Part shown: piece by piece, positions 41,404 to 48,441 of the stretch | How positions within the stretch are numbered: the first letter of the stretch is position 1 | Layout of the letters: each line of letters begins with the position of its first letter | NCBI GenBank assembly: GCA_017463105.1 | Contig: JAFTPU010000005.1 | Location: 1-50,782 of the forward strand | Source of the DNA: Clostridia bacterium | GTDB taxonomy: Bacteria > Bacillota > Clostridia > Christensenellales > Borkfalkiaceae | Length of the DNA: 50,782 nt | Direction of reading: 5' to 3' | Translations under genes and position numbers: made by a program | Notes under the pieces: generated by a model | Seen by the model: the letters and a program-made list of their open reading frames with translations, nothing else | Database searches by the model: none | What the model was told of the DNA's origin: nothing

Positions 41404-43252
41404 CGCTACGCCCTCCTTCCGCCGTTTTTTCGAGAAAATCCGCCGTCGTTAGATCGCAATCGATCTCTATGCCGCACGCCTTCAATTTTTCGACGAGCTT
41501 CGCCGTAAAGGGTATATCCAACCCCGCGCTATCCGCGATCGTACGGTCGGAAAACAACGATTTCGGCGTGCCGCAAGCGAGTATCTTCCCGTCGAAAAAG
41601 ACCGCCGCGCCCGTACAATTTTCCGCGATCTCGTCCATATCGTGCGATACGACGATCACGGTTTTGCACCAATCGGCGTGCAATTTGTGAAGCAACCGCA
41701 TGACGTCCCGTTTACCGAGGGGATCGAGCCCCGCGGCGGGTTCGTCCAATACGAGGATCTTGGGTTTCGTAACGATCACGCCCGCGATCGCAACGCGGCG
41801 GCGTTGACCGCCCGAAAGCTCGAACGGCGAAGCGTTTTTTACCTGCTCGAAATCAAGCCCGACCGTCTCGATCGCCTCGCGTACGGCGGAGGCGATCTCC
41901 GCCTCGGTCATCTCGCTTCGGAAGTTTTTCAAGCCGAACGCCACGTCCTCGAACACCGTTTCCGCAAACAGTTGATATTCGGGATATTGAAACACCATGC
42001 CCACGTCTTTTCTGAGCGCGCGGAAGTCCGTCGTCTTGTCGCCGAGATCGTATCCGCCGACCCGAAGTATCGTTTCGGGCTTTGCGGGCTCGTTCTTTTT
42101 ACGTTTTTTGGGTTTGTATTTTTTCTCGGCAGTCGGCAATTTGATGAGCGCGTTCAGGTGTTGGACGAACGTCGATTTACCGCTGCCCGTGTGTCCGATT
42201 ATGCCGAAAAATTCGCCTGTTTTTATCGTCAGATCGACGCTCTTCAACGCGTGCGTAGCAAACGGCGAGCGTTCGTTATAGGTATAAGAAAGGTCTTTCG
42301 CAACGATCTTGCCATCGTCGTCCGTTTCGTTTTTCGAAATTTTCGCCACGGGCATTTTTTCGTTTGAACGCGTACCTGCCCCCGCCTTTTTTAAAGCTTC
42401 GGCGATATTCTCCGCCACCGTCTCCGCGTCGAACGAAGGTTTTATTTCAAGTCCGCGCACTTTTAGAGCCTTGCAAACGGCGATCGGGCGGGGAAGCGTG
42501 AGCGAGCATTTTTCCAGCTCTTCCTCCCGCGTAAGCACGTCCTGCGGTTTTCCCTCCATCACGATCCTGCCGCGATTCATAACGACCGCGCGATCGGCAA
42601 GCAACGCTTCCTCGGGGAAATGCGTGATCAGAAGCACGGTCATATTTTCCTCTTTGTTCAGCTTCAGAACGACGTCCATGACCTCCTTTCTGCCGCGCGG
42701 ATCGAGCATTGCCGTCGATTCGTCCAAAATCATAACGCGGGGTTTGAGCGCCAGCACGCCCGCGATAGCGATGCGCTGTTTCTGCCCGCCCGAAAGGCGC
42801 GTCGTGGTCGCATGGCGATATTCGCGCATGCCTACGGCGTTCAACGCAAAATCGATACGTTTGCCGATCTCTTCCCGATCGACGCCGATATTTTCGGGTC
42901 CGAACGCCACGTCGTCCTCGACGATGGACGCGACCGTTTGATTATCGGGATTCTGAAAAACGATCCCCACGTTTTTGCGGATCTCGAACAGATTCTCCTC
43001 CGCCCCCGCGTCCATACCCAACACGGTGATCTTGCCGTCCTTGGGGCTGAGCAATCCGTTGGTCAGGCGGGCGAGGGTCGATTTCCCGCTTCCGTTATGA
43101 CCGAGCACGGCAACGAACTCACCCTCTTGCACGGAAAAATCGATCCCGTCCAACGCAAAAGCGGAATCGAAACCGAATACGTCCTCGTTTTCCGATCCCT
43201 CTTCCCCGTTGCGGTAAGAAAAATGCACTTTTTCGAATTTTATCGCTTCCAT
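41396..43252 (-). CDS. Fused ECF transporter ATPase (EcfA1-EcfA2)
   Basis: About 618 residues holding two complete ABC ATPases that are normally separate subunits. The first has VLGHNGSGKSTLARL, LSGGQKQRIAIAG and VMILDEST. The second has IIGHTGSGKSTFVQH, ELSGGQRRRVAIAG and ILVLDEPAAGLD. The joint, ALKKAGAGTRSNEKMPVAK, is encoded by dispersed repeat copy 5; the Met after it looks like the old start of EcfA2. I start at the ATG at 43252 (MEAIKFEKV, the usual EcfA1 start), with AAAGG about 15 nt upstream. An in-frame GTG and ATG at 43300 and 43297 sit right at the transcription start and would add 15-16 residues. It forms the ecfA-ecfT-truA module. Confidence 0.93.
   Translation of the reverse strand: MEAIKFEKVHFSYRNGEEGSENEDVFGFDSAFALDGIDFSVQEGEFVAVLGHNGSGKSTLARLTNGLLSPKDGKITVLGMDAGAEENLFEIRKNVGIVFQNPDNQTVASIVEDDVAFGPENIGVDREEIGKRIDFALNAVGMREYRHATTTRLSGGQKQRIAIAGVLALKPRVMILDESTAMLDPRGRKEVMDVVLKLNKEENMTVLLITHFPEEALLADRAVVMNRGRIVMEGKPQDVLTREEELEKCSLTLPRPIAVCKALKVRGLEIKPSFDAETVAENIAEALKKAGAGTRSNEKMPVAKISKNETDDDGKIVAKDLSYTYNERSPFATHALKSVDLTIKTGEFFGIIGHTGSGKSTFVQHLNALIKLPTAEKKYKPKKRKKNEPAKPETILRVGGYDLGDKTTDFRALRKDVGMVFQYPEYQLFAETVFEDVAFGLKNFRSEMTEAEIASAVREAIETVGLDFEQVKNASPFELSGGQRRRVAIAGVIVTKPKILVLDEPAAGLDPLGKRDVMRLLHKLHADWCKTVIVVSHDMDEIAENCTGAAVFFDGKILACGTPKSLFSDRTIADSAGLDIPFTAKLVEKLKACGIEIDCDLTTADFLEKTAEGGRSDA
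42361..42383 (-). repeat. Dispersed CAGGTAYGCG repeat, copy 5 (EcfA1-EcfA2 joint)
   Basis: Minus strand GGGGGCAGGTACGCGTTCAA, in frame, encoding the linker GAGTRSN between the two ATPase domains. The following ATG, eight bases past the copy's end, would be a natural EcfA2 start. Confidence 0.75.
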
Positions 43253-43305
43253 ACGTCTGTCGTTTGCCTTTCCGCCCGTTTCGAAGACGGGCTTCATCAC
43301 TGTAT

Positions 43306-43334
43306 ATTATAGCAAATTTTTCTCTTGATTACAA
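43306..43334 (-). promoter_or_regulatory. Promoter of the ecfA-ecfT-truA module
   Basis: Minus strand -35 TTGTAA (43329-43334), a 17-nt spacer and -10 TATAAT (43306-43311). The leader up to 43252 folds a GCCCGT/ACGGGC hairpin just after the predicted start. Confidence 0.65.
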
Positions 43335-43375
43335 TGAAAATCGCGTGAAATTATGTGTTATCAATTTAAAAGTTA

Positions 43376-44386
43376 TTACGCTTTTCCGTAAGTTTGGACC
43401 GACCATTTGCCCGAGCCCTTGGAAACGCTCACGATTACGCCGCCTTGCAGGTCGGTGCGATAAACGTCCGTACCGTTTGCCGTCAGCGCGACGAGCACCT
43501 CTGCCGTAGGGTGTCCGTATACGTTATTTTCCCCGCACGAGATCACCGCGGTTCTTACATGCAGATAGGAAAGAAAGTCCGAGCTTGTGGAATCCGCGCT
43601 GCCGTGATGCGCAACTTTGAGAATTTCCGTACTGTCCAGCTCCACGCCGAGATTATCGAGCAAGCCGAGTCGGTCGCTTCGCACGAGTCTCTCTTCCACT
43701 TCTTTAGGCGCGTCGCCCGTGAAAAGCGTACTTACGCCGTTATAATCCAACCATACGACAGCGGACGTCGCGTTGCTCTCCGCCTCCTCCGTCTTTTCCT
43801 CCCCGTAAGCAGACGGAGAAAGAAAGCTGAGCCGATAAGGCGTTTCGCTCTCCGTCGCGCCGAGCTGTATGCCGTTCTGCGAATAGGCGATCTCACAGCC
43901 TTCCTTTAAAAGGGCGGCGTAAAACTCCGCATATTCGTCGTTGACCGTTTCCGTTGTTCGCGGTACGAACGCGCGCTTGACGGTTTTAAATTCGAGCACC
44001 TTATCCAGCGAACCGCAATGATCGGAGTCCGCATGCGTGACGAGCAAATAATCGATCGTATCGATTTCCAACGCATTGAGATAACGCAGGACCGTATTTT
44101 CCGTACTCGACGCGGCGTCGCCGCCGTCGATGAGCATCGTTTTACCGTCGGGCAATTCCACGATCGTCGCGTCGCCCTGTCCCACGTCGAGGAAATGTAT
44201 CCGCAATTCCCCGTCCTCCCGTTTACCGGGCTTGGGCATGTTCAAATAATATTGCCACGCCGACGGCGGACAAAACGCGGATAATATCGCACCCGCGCAA
44301 AAAATCGGAATACAGAGGCAGATCAACACGGTAAGAATAAAGCGAATCTTCGCATTCCGTTTTCTTTTCTCAAACGCATATCCCAT
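43376..44386 (-). CDS. ComEC/Rec2-type metallo-beta-lactamase-fold hydrolase
   Basis: 336 residues. An N-terminal membrane anchor (about residues 14-38, RFILTVLICLCIPIFCAGAI) is followed by an extracytoplasmic MBL domain: HFLDVGQGDATIVELPDGKTMLIDGG, the metal motif LVTHADSDHCGSL (THADxDH), TGDAPKEVEE and VAHHGSADSTS. The family contains the nuclease-like domain of ComEC and stand-alone relatives; small secreted forms are common in Clostridia. It lies 28 bp after the Mrp gene and is probably co-transcribed. Confidence 0.88.
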   Translation of the reverse strand: MGYAFEKRKRNAKIRFILTVLICLCIPIFCAGAILSAFCPPSAWQYYLNMPKPGKREDGELRIHFLDVGQGDATIVELPDGKTMLIDGGDAASSTENTVLRYLNALEIDTIDYLLVTHADSDHCGSLDKVLEFKTVKRAFVPRTTETVNDEYAEFYAALLKEGCEIAYSQNGIQLGATESETPYRLSFLSPSAYGEEKTEEAESNATSAVVWLDYNGVSTLFTGDAPKEVEERLVRSDRLGLLDNLGVELDSTEILKVAHHGSADSTSSDFLSYLHVRTAVISCGENNVYGHPTAEVLVALTANGTDVYRTDLQGGVIVSVSKGSGKWSVQTYGKA

Positions 44387-44414
44387 CGTTTATCCGTCCG
44401 TATCTTCCGTAATT

Positions 44415-45257
44415 TTATTCCGCCTTTTTAGGCTGTGCCTTCTCGATCTGCTCGAATACCGCTTTAAGCTCGTCCGTTTCGTAGTCCTCGATCCGTCCCG
44501 CGTCCGCAAGCGCGGAAATTTTCGGATCGAGCGGCATACGCGCTACGGCGGGAATACCGTATTCCGCAGCGATCGATCTTGCCTTACTTGCGCCGAATAC
44601 CTCTATTTTCTTCCCGCAATCGGGGCAGGAAAGATAACTCATATTTTCCACCAATCCGAGCACGGGAATATTCATCATATTCGCCATATTCACCGCTTTT
44701 TCCACGACCATTTTTACGAGATCCTGCGGCGTCGTGACGATCACGATACCCGCAACGGGAATACTTTGGAATACGGTAAGCGGCACGTCGCCCGTTCCGG
44801 GCGGCATATCGATAAACAGCAGATCGACGTCCTTCCAGATCACGTCCGTCCAGAACTGCATTACCGTACCCGAAATAACCATGCCGCGCCATACGACGGG
44901 CGTCGTCTCGTCGTCGAGCAACAGGTTCATGGACATAAGCTGCATTCCCGACGGGCTTAAAACGGTGTCGATCCCGTCCTCGCTACCCGTCACGCGATCC
45001 TTTACTCCGAACATATGCGGAATGGACGGACCCGTGATATCGGCGTCCATGATCCCGACCGACTTGCCCTGTTTTTGCGCAAAGGACGCAAGCAAGGAGG
45101 TGGTGAGCGATTTTCCCACGCCGCCTTTACCGCTGACGATCCCGATCACCCTTTTTACCGACGATCTCTTATGCGGTTCTTTTAACATGCTTTCTTTTTT
45201 TTTCGACGAACAGTCCTTGCCGCAGCTCGAACAGTTGTGCGTACAATTTGTCGACAT
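44415..45257 (-). CDS. Mrp/NBP35 family iron-sulfur cluster carrier ATPase
   Basis: 280 residues. The deviant Walker A loop is GIVSGKGGVGKSLTTSLLASF (about residues 39-59). DADITGPSIPHMFG, MPPGTGD and TTPQDLVKMVVEKAVNM follow, with the cluster-binding C-terminal CPDCGKKIEVFG (CxxC). An additional N-terminal cysteine cluster, CTHNCSSCGKDC, is typical of the longer clostridial Mrp proteins. It assembles or carries Fe-S clusters. The promoter is consensus and AAGGAG lies before the ATG. Confidence 0.95.
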   Translation of the reverse strand: MSTNCTHNCSSCGKDCSSKKKESMLKEPHKRSSVKRVIGIVSGKGGVGKSLTTSLLASFAQKQGKSVGIMDADITGPSIPHMFGVKDRVTGSEDGIDTVLSPSGMQLMSMNLLLDDETTPVVWRGMVISGTVMQFWTDVIWKDVDLLFIDMPPGTGDVPLTVFQSIPVAGIVIVTTPQDLVKMVVEKAVNMANMMNIPVLGLVENMSYLSCPDCGKKIEVFGASKARSIAAEYGIPAVARMPLDPKISALADAGRIEDYETDELKAVFEQIEKAQPKKAE

Positions 45258-45282
45258 ATCCTATCTCCTTTTCACCTTTATT

Positions 45283-45311
45283 ATTATACCCTTTCCTACG
45301 CGGTTTGTCAA
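45283..45311 (-). promoter_or_regulatory. Sigma-A promoter of the Mrp gene
   Basis: Minus strand TTGACA (45306-45311), a 17-nt spacer and TATAAT (45283-45288): a perfect consensus, so strong expression is expected. From here to 45405 I see nothing further. Confidence 0.85.
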
Positions 45312-45405
45312 CGTATTCCCCCTTAAATGAAGGCGAGAAAAAAGTTTTTTGACAAAATCTTCCTTACTCAAAATGCAATCAACGGAAAAAAGCGAGTAAA
45401 AACGG

Positions 45406-45434
45406 TTGCATTCCGCCGAAAAATGCGGTATAAT
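45406..45434 (+). promoter_or_regulatory. Promoter of the SRP RNA
   Basis: -35 TTGCAT (45406-45411), a 17-nt spacer and -10 TATAAT (45429-45434). The predicted start at about 45441 is the first base of the outer stem of the RNA. Confidence 0.8.
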
Positions 45435-45440
45435 ATATAG

Positions 45441-45713
45441 GCTGCGCGTAGGCGGGGAGTTAGCGGCACCCTGTATCTGAAATCCGCTATATCAGAGCCG
45501 AATGCCTTTCCCGACGGAGTTTATGGAAGGCCGCGCGCCGTAAGGAACGTTGATAGCAAGGTCTTATGCAACGCAATGCCGCGAACCGTGTCAGGACGGG
45601 AACGTAGCAGCACTAAACGGAAGTTTGCGTGTGCCATAAGGTAGCTTTGAAGGAGTCACCTGCGGCGTTTCCGCTTCGGTAAACTTCGGCAAAAAAGGAT
45701 CGCGCAGTTTTTT
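45441..45713 (+). ncRNA. ffs: Signal recognition particle RNA, large type
   Basis: About 270 nt. The SRP54-binding apex is visible as CCGTGTCAGGACGGGAACGTAGCAGCAC. Outer ends pair (CTGCGCG at 45442 with CGCGCAG at 45701), and the 5' third can fold the Alu domain seen in Bacillus and Clostridium SRP RNA. The RNA ends in a run of six T (45708-45713), which serves as its terminator. Together with Ffh it targets nascent membrane proteins. Confidence 0.92.
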
Positions 45714-45729
45714 ATTTGCCATAACAGTT

Positions 45730-45771
45730 GAAGGACCATTCAAAAATCTACCGACTTTTGGATAGTCCTTC
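45730..45771. other. Long hairpin between the SRP RNA and dinB
   Basis: AAGGAC-x-ATTCAAAA pairs with TTTTGGAT-x-GTCCTT (14 pairs, one internal mismatch, one G·U) around a 10-nt loop, then CTTTATATT. It may terminate dinB on the minus strand or back up the SRP terminator. Confidence 0.5.
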
Positions 45772-45838
45772 TTTATATTCAAGCGTAAGAATTTTACTTC
45801 CCCCGCCGATAGAAACAGTATCTGCGGGTTTTTCTTTT

Positions 45839-47119
45839 TTATTCTTCCTTTTTCGGATTTTGCGCGCTGGGAGATATTTCCTCCTTCCGTCCGCGGATAT
45901 CCAGCCCGCCCAGCTTTTCGTCCTTAAACACAACGCCGCGTTGTAACGTGGCGTATCCGTATTTTTCCCTGATCTTTGCGACGGCGTTCTCCGCACGCTC
46001 CTTCTTCTCGTAGCTGATCACGCCCGTCTCCTCCGCGATCGCATTATCGAGCGAAAGCTGTTCCACGTGGTAATCGAATCCCGAAACGCTGACTCCCAAC
46101 ATACGCACGCGCGTGCCCGCGGGACAGTGTTTGCAAAACAATTCGAAAGCCGTCTTGGCGATATCTCCGCAAAGCGCGGTGGGCGAAACCTTGGTCTGCC
46201 ACGTAAAATCCTCCAATCGTTCGTTCCGTACGACGATATGTACGGTGCTCGCACGCCCCACGTCCGCCGCGCGTTGCCGCGCCGCCACACTCTCCGAAAG
46301 CGCGTATAACCACCGCTTCACGTCCTCTTTTTCCGTAATATCTTTCGGCAACGTGGCGGAATTCCCGATCGACTTCAGATCCTCTTTTCTTTTCTCCCAT
46401 TTCACGGGATCATCGTCCTCGCCGCGAGCGTAAACGCGTACCTGCCGCCCCCGTTTTCCCAAAACGCGGGTAAGAAGCGCCTCGTCTGCGTCCGCAAGCT
46501 GTCCGATCGTCCGTATGCCGAGCTTCGCAAGGATTTGCGCCGTCGCGCCGCCTACCGTCCAAAGCTCGCCCACGGGCAGAGGATAGACGATATCCCGAAA
46601 ATTCTCCTCGCTTATCACCGTCACCGCGTCGGGCTTTTTCAATTCGGAAGCCAGCTTGGCGAATACCTTGTTAAAGCTCACGCCGACCGATACGGTCAGT
46701 CCGAGCTCGGCTTTCACCGCTTGCCGTATCTCCTCGGCGATCTTTTCCCCATTTCCGAACAACGCAATACTTTCCGTCATATCGAGCGCACATTCGTCGA
46801 TGCTACATTCCTCGATCTTCTCAGTATACCGTTCATAGATCGCCCGCACCGCGCGAGAATAGCGCTTATATTCGTGAAAATGCGACCCGATCATCTGTAC
46901 CTGCGGACATTTTTTCAAGGCGGAATACACCGTTTCCGCCGTTTTGATCCCGTACTTTTTCGCCTCTTCGTTTTTGGCGAGAACGATCCCGTGACGTTCC
47001 TTGGGATCGCCGCACACGATGAGCGGTTTTCCGCCGAGCGTAGGATCGAGCGCAATCTCGACGGAAGCAAAAAAATTATTCAGATCGGAATGTAAGATCA
47101 CCCGTTTGCGTTCCGCCAC
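45839..47119 (-). CDS. dinB: DNA polymerase IV (Y-family)
   Basis: A 426-residue translesion polymerase. DLNNFFASVE holds the first catalytic aspartate and the steric gate; CSIDECALD holds the second acidic pair (Cys where Ala or Val is usual after the Glu). VSVGVSFNKVFAKLASELKKPD and the helix-hairpin-helix LWTVGGATAQILAKLGIRTIGQLA follow. The little-finger domain is complete, with a polar C-terminal tail that could hold a clamp-binding motif. The stretch RGRQVRVYARGEDDD overlaps a divergent copy (6) of the dispersed repeat, without a length change relative to the family. Confidence 0.94.
   Translation of the reverse strand: MAERKRVILHSDLNNFFASVEIALDPTLGGKPLIVCGDPKERHGIVLAKNEEAKKYGIKTAETVYSALKKCPQVQMIGSHFHEYKRYSRAVRAIYERYTEKIEECSIDECALDMTESIALFGNGEKIAEEIRQAVKAELGLTVSVGVSFNKVFAKLASELKKPDAVTVISEENFRDIVYPLPVGELWTVGGATAQILAKLGIRTIGQLADADEALLTRVLGKRGRQVRVYARGEDDDPVKWEKRKEDLKSIGNSATLPKDITEKEDVKRWLYALSESVAARQRAADVGRASTVHIVVRNERLEDFTWQTKVSPTALCGDIAKTAFELFCKHCPAGTRVRMLGVSVSGFDYHVEQLSLDNAIAEETGVISYEKKERAENAVAKIREKYGYATLQRGVVFKDEKLGGLDIRGRKEEISPSAQNPKKEE
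46433..46454 (-). repeat. Dispersed CAGGTAYGCG repeat, divergent copy 6 (inside dinB)
   Basis: Minus strand GGGGGCGGCAGGTACGCGTTT. It keeps CAGGTACGCGTT, as in copies 3 and 5, but has an extra GGC after the G run. It falls at a conserved-length place in dinB, so it could be a chance match. Confidence 0.45.
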
Positions 47120-47135
47120 GCTTCGCCCTCCTCGA

Positions 47136-48029
47136 TCAATCCTTCGTTTCCTGCTTTTTTCGTTCGCTGATAAACGCGCTCGCCGAATGTGCCGCTACGT
47201 TTCCCTCGCCGACCGCTTTTGCGTATTGATAGGGTCTGCCCGTGCAATCTCCCGCGGCGTAGCATCCGACGATATTCGTCTGCATATCCCGCGACACCTT
47301 CACGTGTCCGTCAAGCGTTTCCAAACCGCCCACAAGCGTTGCGGGCGAGACGCTTTCGCGAAGGGCGAACAGACCGTCGATCTCGAGCTCGCTTCCGATA
47401 TCCGCCGAGATCGGCGCGGCGAACACGAGCTTCTCCACGCGCATTTTTCCTTCAAGCTTTACGGGCATTTTACGAATGATCTGTATGTTTTCCCGTTCGA
47501 TCTCGACCTCTTTATACATGGGAATGAGATAAACTTTCGCCGCAAAATCGGCAAGAAACTCGATCTCATGCTCCAACCGTTTGCTCGTACAAAGGACGGC
47601 GACCGTTTTTCCCTTGTAAAGAAAACCGTCGCAGGTTGCGCAATAGCTCACGCCGCGCCCGACGAACTCCGTTTCCCCCTCGATCGTTTTTACCGATTCC
47701 ACGCCGCACGCGAGGATCACGGTACGGCTTTCGTAATAACCGCCCTCCTGCGTCGCCACGCCGAATTTGTCTTTGAGCGCATACACGCCCATCGCCCTTT
47801 CCTCTTTTACGACGATACTCGCCGCTTTGAGTTGGGCTTGTAACGCCTCGCAAAACGCTTTTCCCGTCACGTCTAAAAGCCCGGGATAATTGCGGATTTT
47901 TTCCGCCTTGGCGATTTTTTCGCTCAATCCCGTTTGTCCGAGCAATATAAAATTTTTACCGTTTGCCTGCAACGTAAGTGCCGCGGAAACGCCCGCCGTG
48001 CCGCTACCGATCACGATACAATCCTGCAT
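47136..48029 (-). CDS. trxB: Thioredoxin reductase-like flavoprotein lacking the NADPH motif
   Basis: 297 residues. FAD is bound by VIGSGTAGVSAALTL (residues 6-20) and AAGDCTGRPYQ near the C-terminus. The redox-active pair is CATC (130-133). In ordinary TrxB the second dinucleotide loop reads VVGGGDSA; here it is VAVLCTSKRLEHE (143-155), without the glycines or the NADPH-phosphate arginines. This matches what is known of ferredoxin-dependent flavin thioredoxin reductases of clostridia. AAGGAG precedes the ATG. It lies downstream of the WTSN operon but behind a terminator. Confidence 0.85.
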   Translation of the reverse strand: MQDCIVIGSGTAGVSAALTLQANGKNFILLGQTGLSEKIAKAEKIRNYPGLLDVTGKAFCEALQAQLKAASIVVKEERAMGVYALKDKFGVATQEGGYYESRTVILACGVESVKTIEGETEFVGRGVSYCATCDGFLYKGKTVAVLCTSKRLEHEIEFLADFAAKVYLIPMYKEVEIERENIQIIRKMPVKLEGKMRVEKLVFAAPISADIGSELEIDGLFALRESVSPATLVGGLETLDGHVKVSRDMQTNIVGCYAAGDCTGRPYQYAKAVGEGNVAAHSASAFISERKKQETKD

Positions 48030-48078
48030 AATTTTCTCCTTGTATCAAGTATACCCAAGCCGATTTCTTTATAAACCA

Positions 48079-48110
48079 AAACCCTTCTCGGCGAGTGCCG
48101 AAAAGGGTTT
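48079..48110. terminator. Terminator of the WTSN operon
   Basis: AAACCCTT-x-TCGGC and GCCGA-x-AAGGGTTT form a 13-pair stem with one mismatch and a 4-nt loop. T-rich flanks stand on both sides. It begins eight bases beyond the stop of the last WTSN gene. Confidence 0.8.
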
Positions 48111-48117
48111 GCTTTTT

Positions 48118-48258
48118 TTAAAAATTAGACGTCCAATGGTTGTCCTCTGCGTTCTGATTTCCGCCCGATCTATTATCGGAAGAATCGTTCGAATTACACC
48201 CGACAAACAGCGCAAAAGCACAAAAAACGCCCAGCACGAGTATTAAAAACCTTTTCAA
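48118..48258 (-). CDS. Small lipoprotein ending HWTSNF (WTSN operon, third gene)
   Basis: 46 residues with a TTG start, chosen because GGGGAG lies 7 nt upstream. A basic start (KRF) and a hydrophobic core LILVLGVFCAFALFVGC end in a lipobox-like FVGC, so the mature form would be a lipidated peptide of about 26 residues: CNSNDSSDNRSGGNQNAEDN followed by HWTSNF. The tail is shared with the two genes upstream. The body is polar, rich in Asn, Ser and Asp. It is 18 bp after the middle gene and stops at the operon terminator. No family is recognised. Confidence 0.75.
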   Translation of the reverse strand: MKRFLILVLGVFCAFALFVGCNSNDSSDNRSGGNQNAEDNHWTSNF

Positions 48259-48276
48259 TTTTTCACTCCCCGCCAC

Positions 48277-48405
48277 TTAATAGTTCGACGTCCAATTTCT
48301 TTCGTCATCGAGGTCCTCTACAGGTTCTCCCGAGTTTTCTAAAAATACGTCCTTGGCTTCCCACTCCGTGATATCCGCCTCGGGCGAAAGATATTTCTTT
48401 TTCAC
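48277..48405 (-). CDS. 42-aa peptide ending NWTSNY (WTSN operon, middle gene)
   Basis: A 42-residue peptide with a GTG start and AGGAGG 9 nt upstream; an ATG at 48423 would add six residues but has no ribosome site. It begins KKKYLSPEADITEWEAKDVF, a pattern (KKY..PE....FE..DV) seen in many small unannotated clostridial peptides, and then has an acidic linker and DDERNWTSNY at the end. There is no signal peptide or hydrophobic segment. It resembles a leader-plus-core precursor or a small partner protein. It lies between two lipoprotein genes with the same C-terminal motif; the spacing (36 and 18 bp) shows a single operon. Confidence 0.75.
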   Translation of the reverse strand: MKKKYLSPEADITEWEAKDVFLENSGEPVEDLDDERNWTSNY

Positions 48406-48441
48406 CTTTTTCTTCCTCCTCATATCAATTTCTTACTCGTC

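Noticed and set aside
45591-45782. A 63-codon open frame on the minus strand
   Set aside because: It lies largely within the SRP RNA gene and its downstream hairpin.
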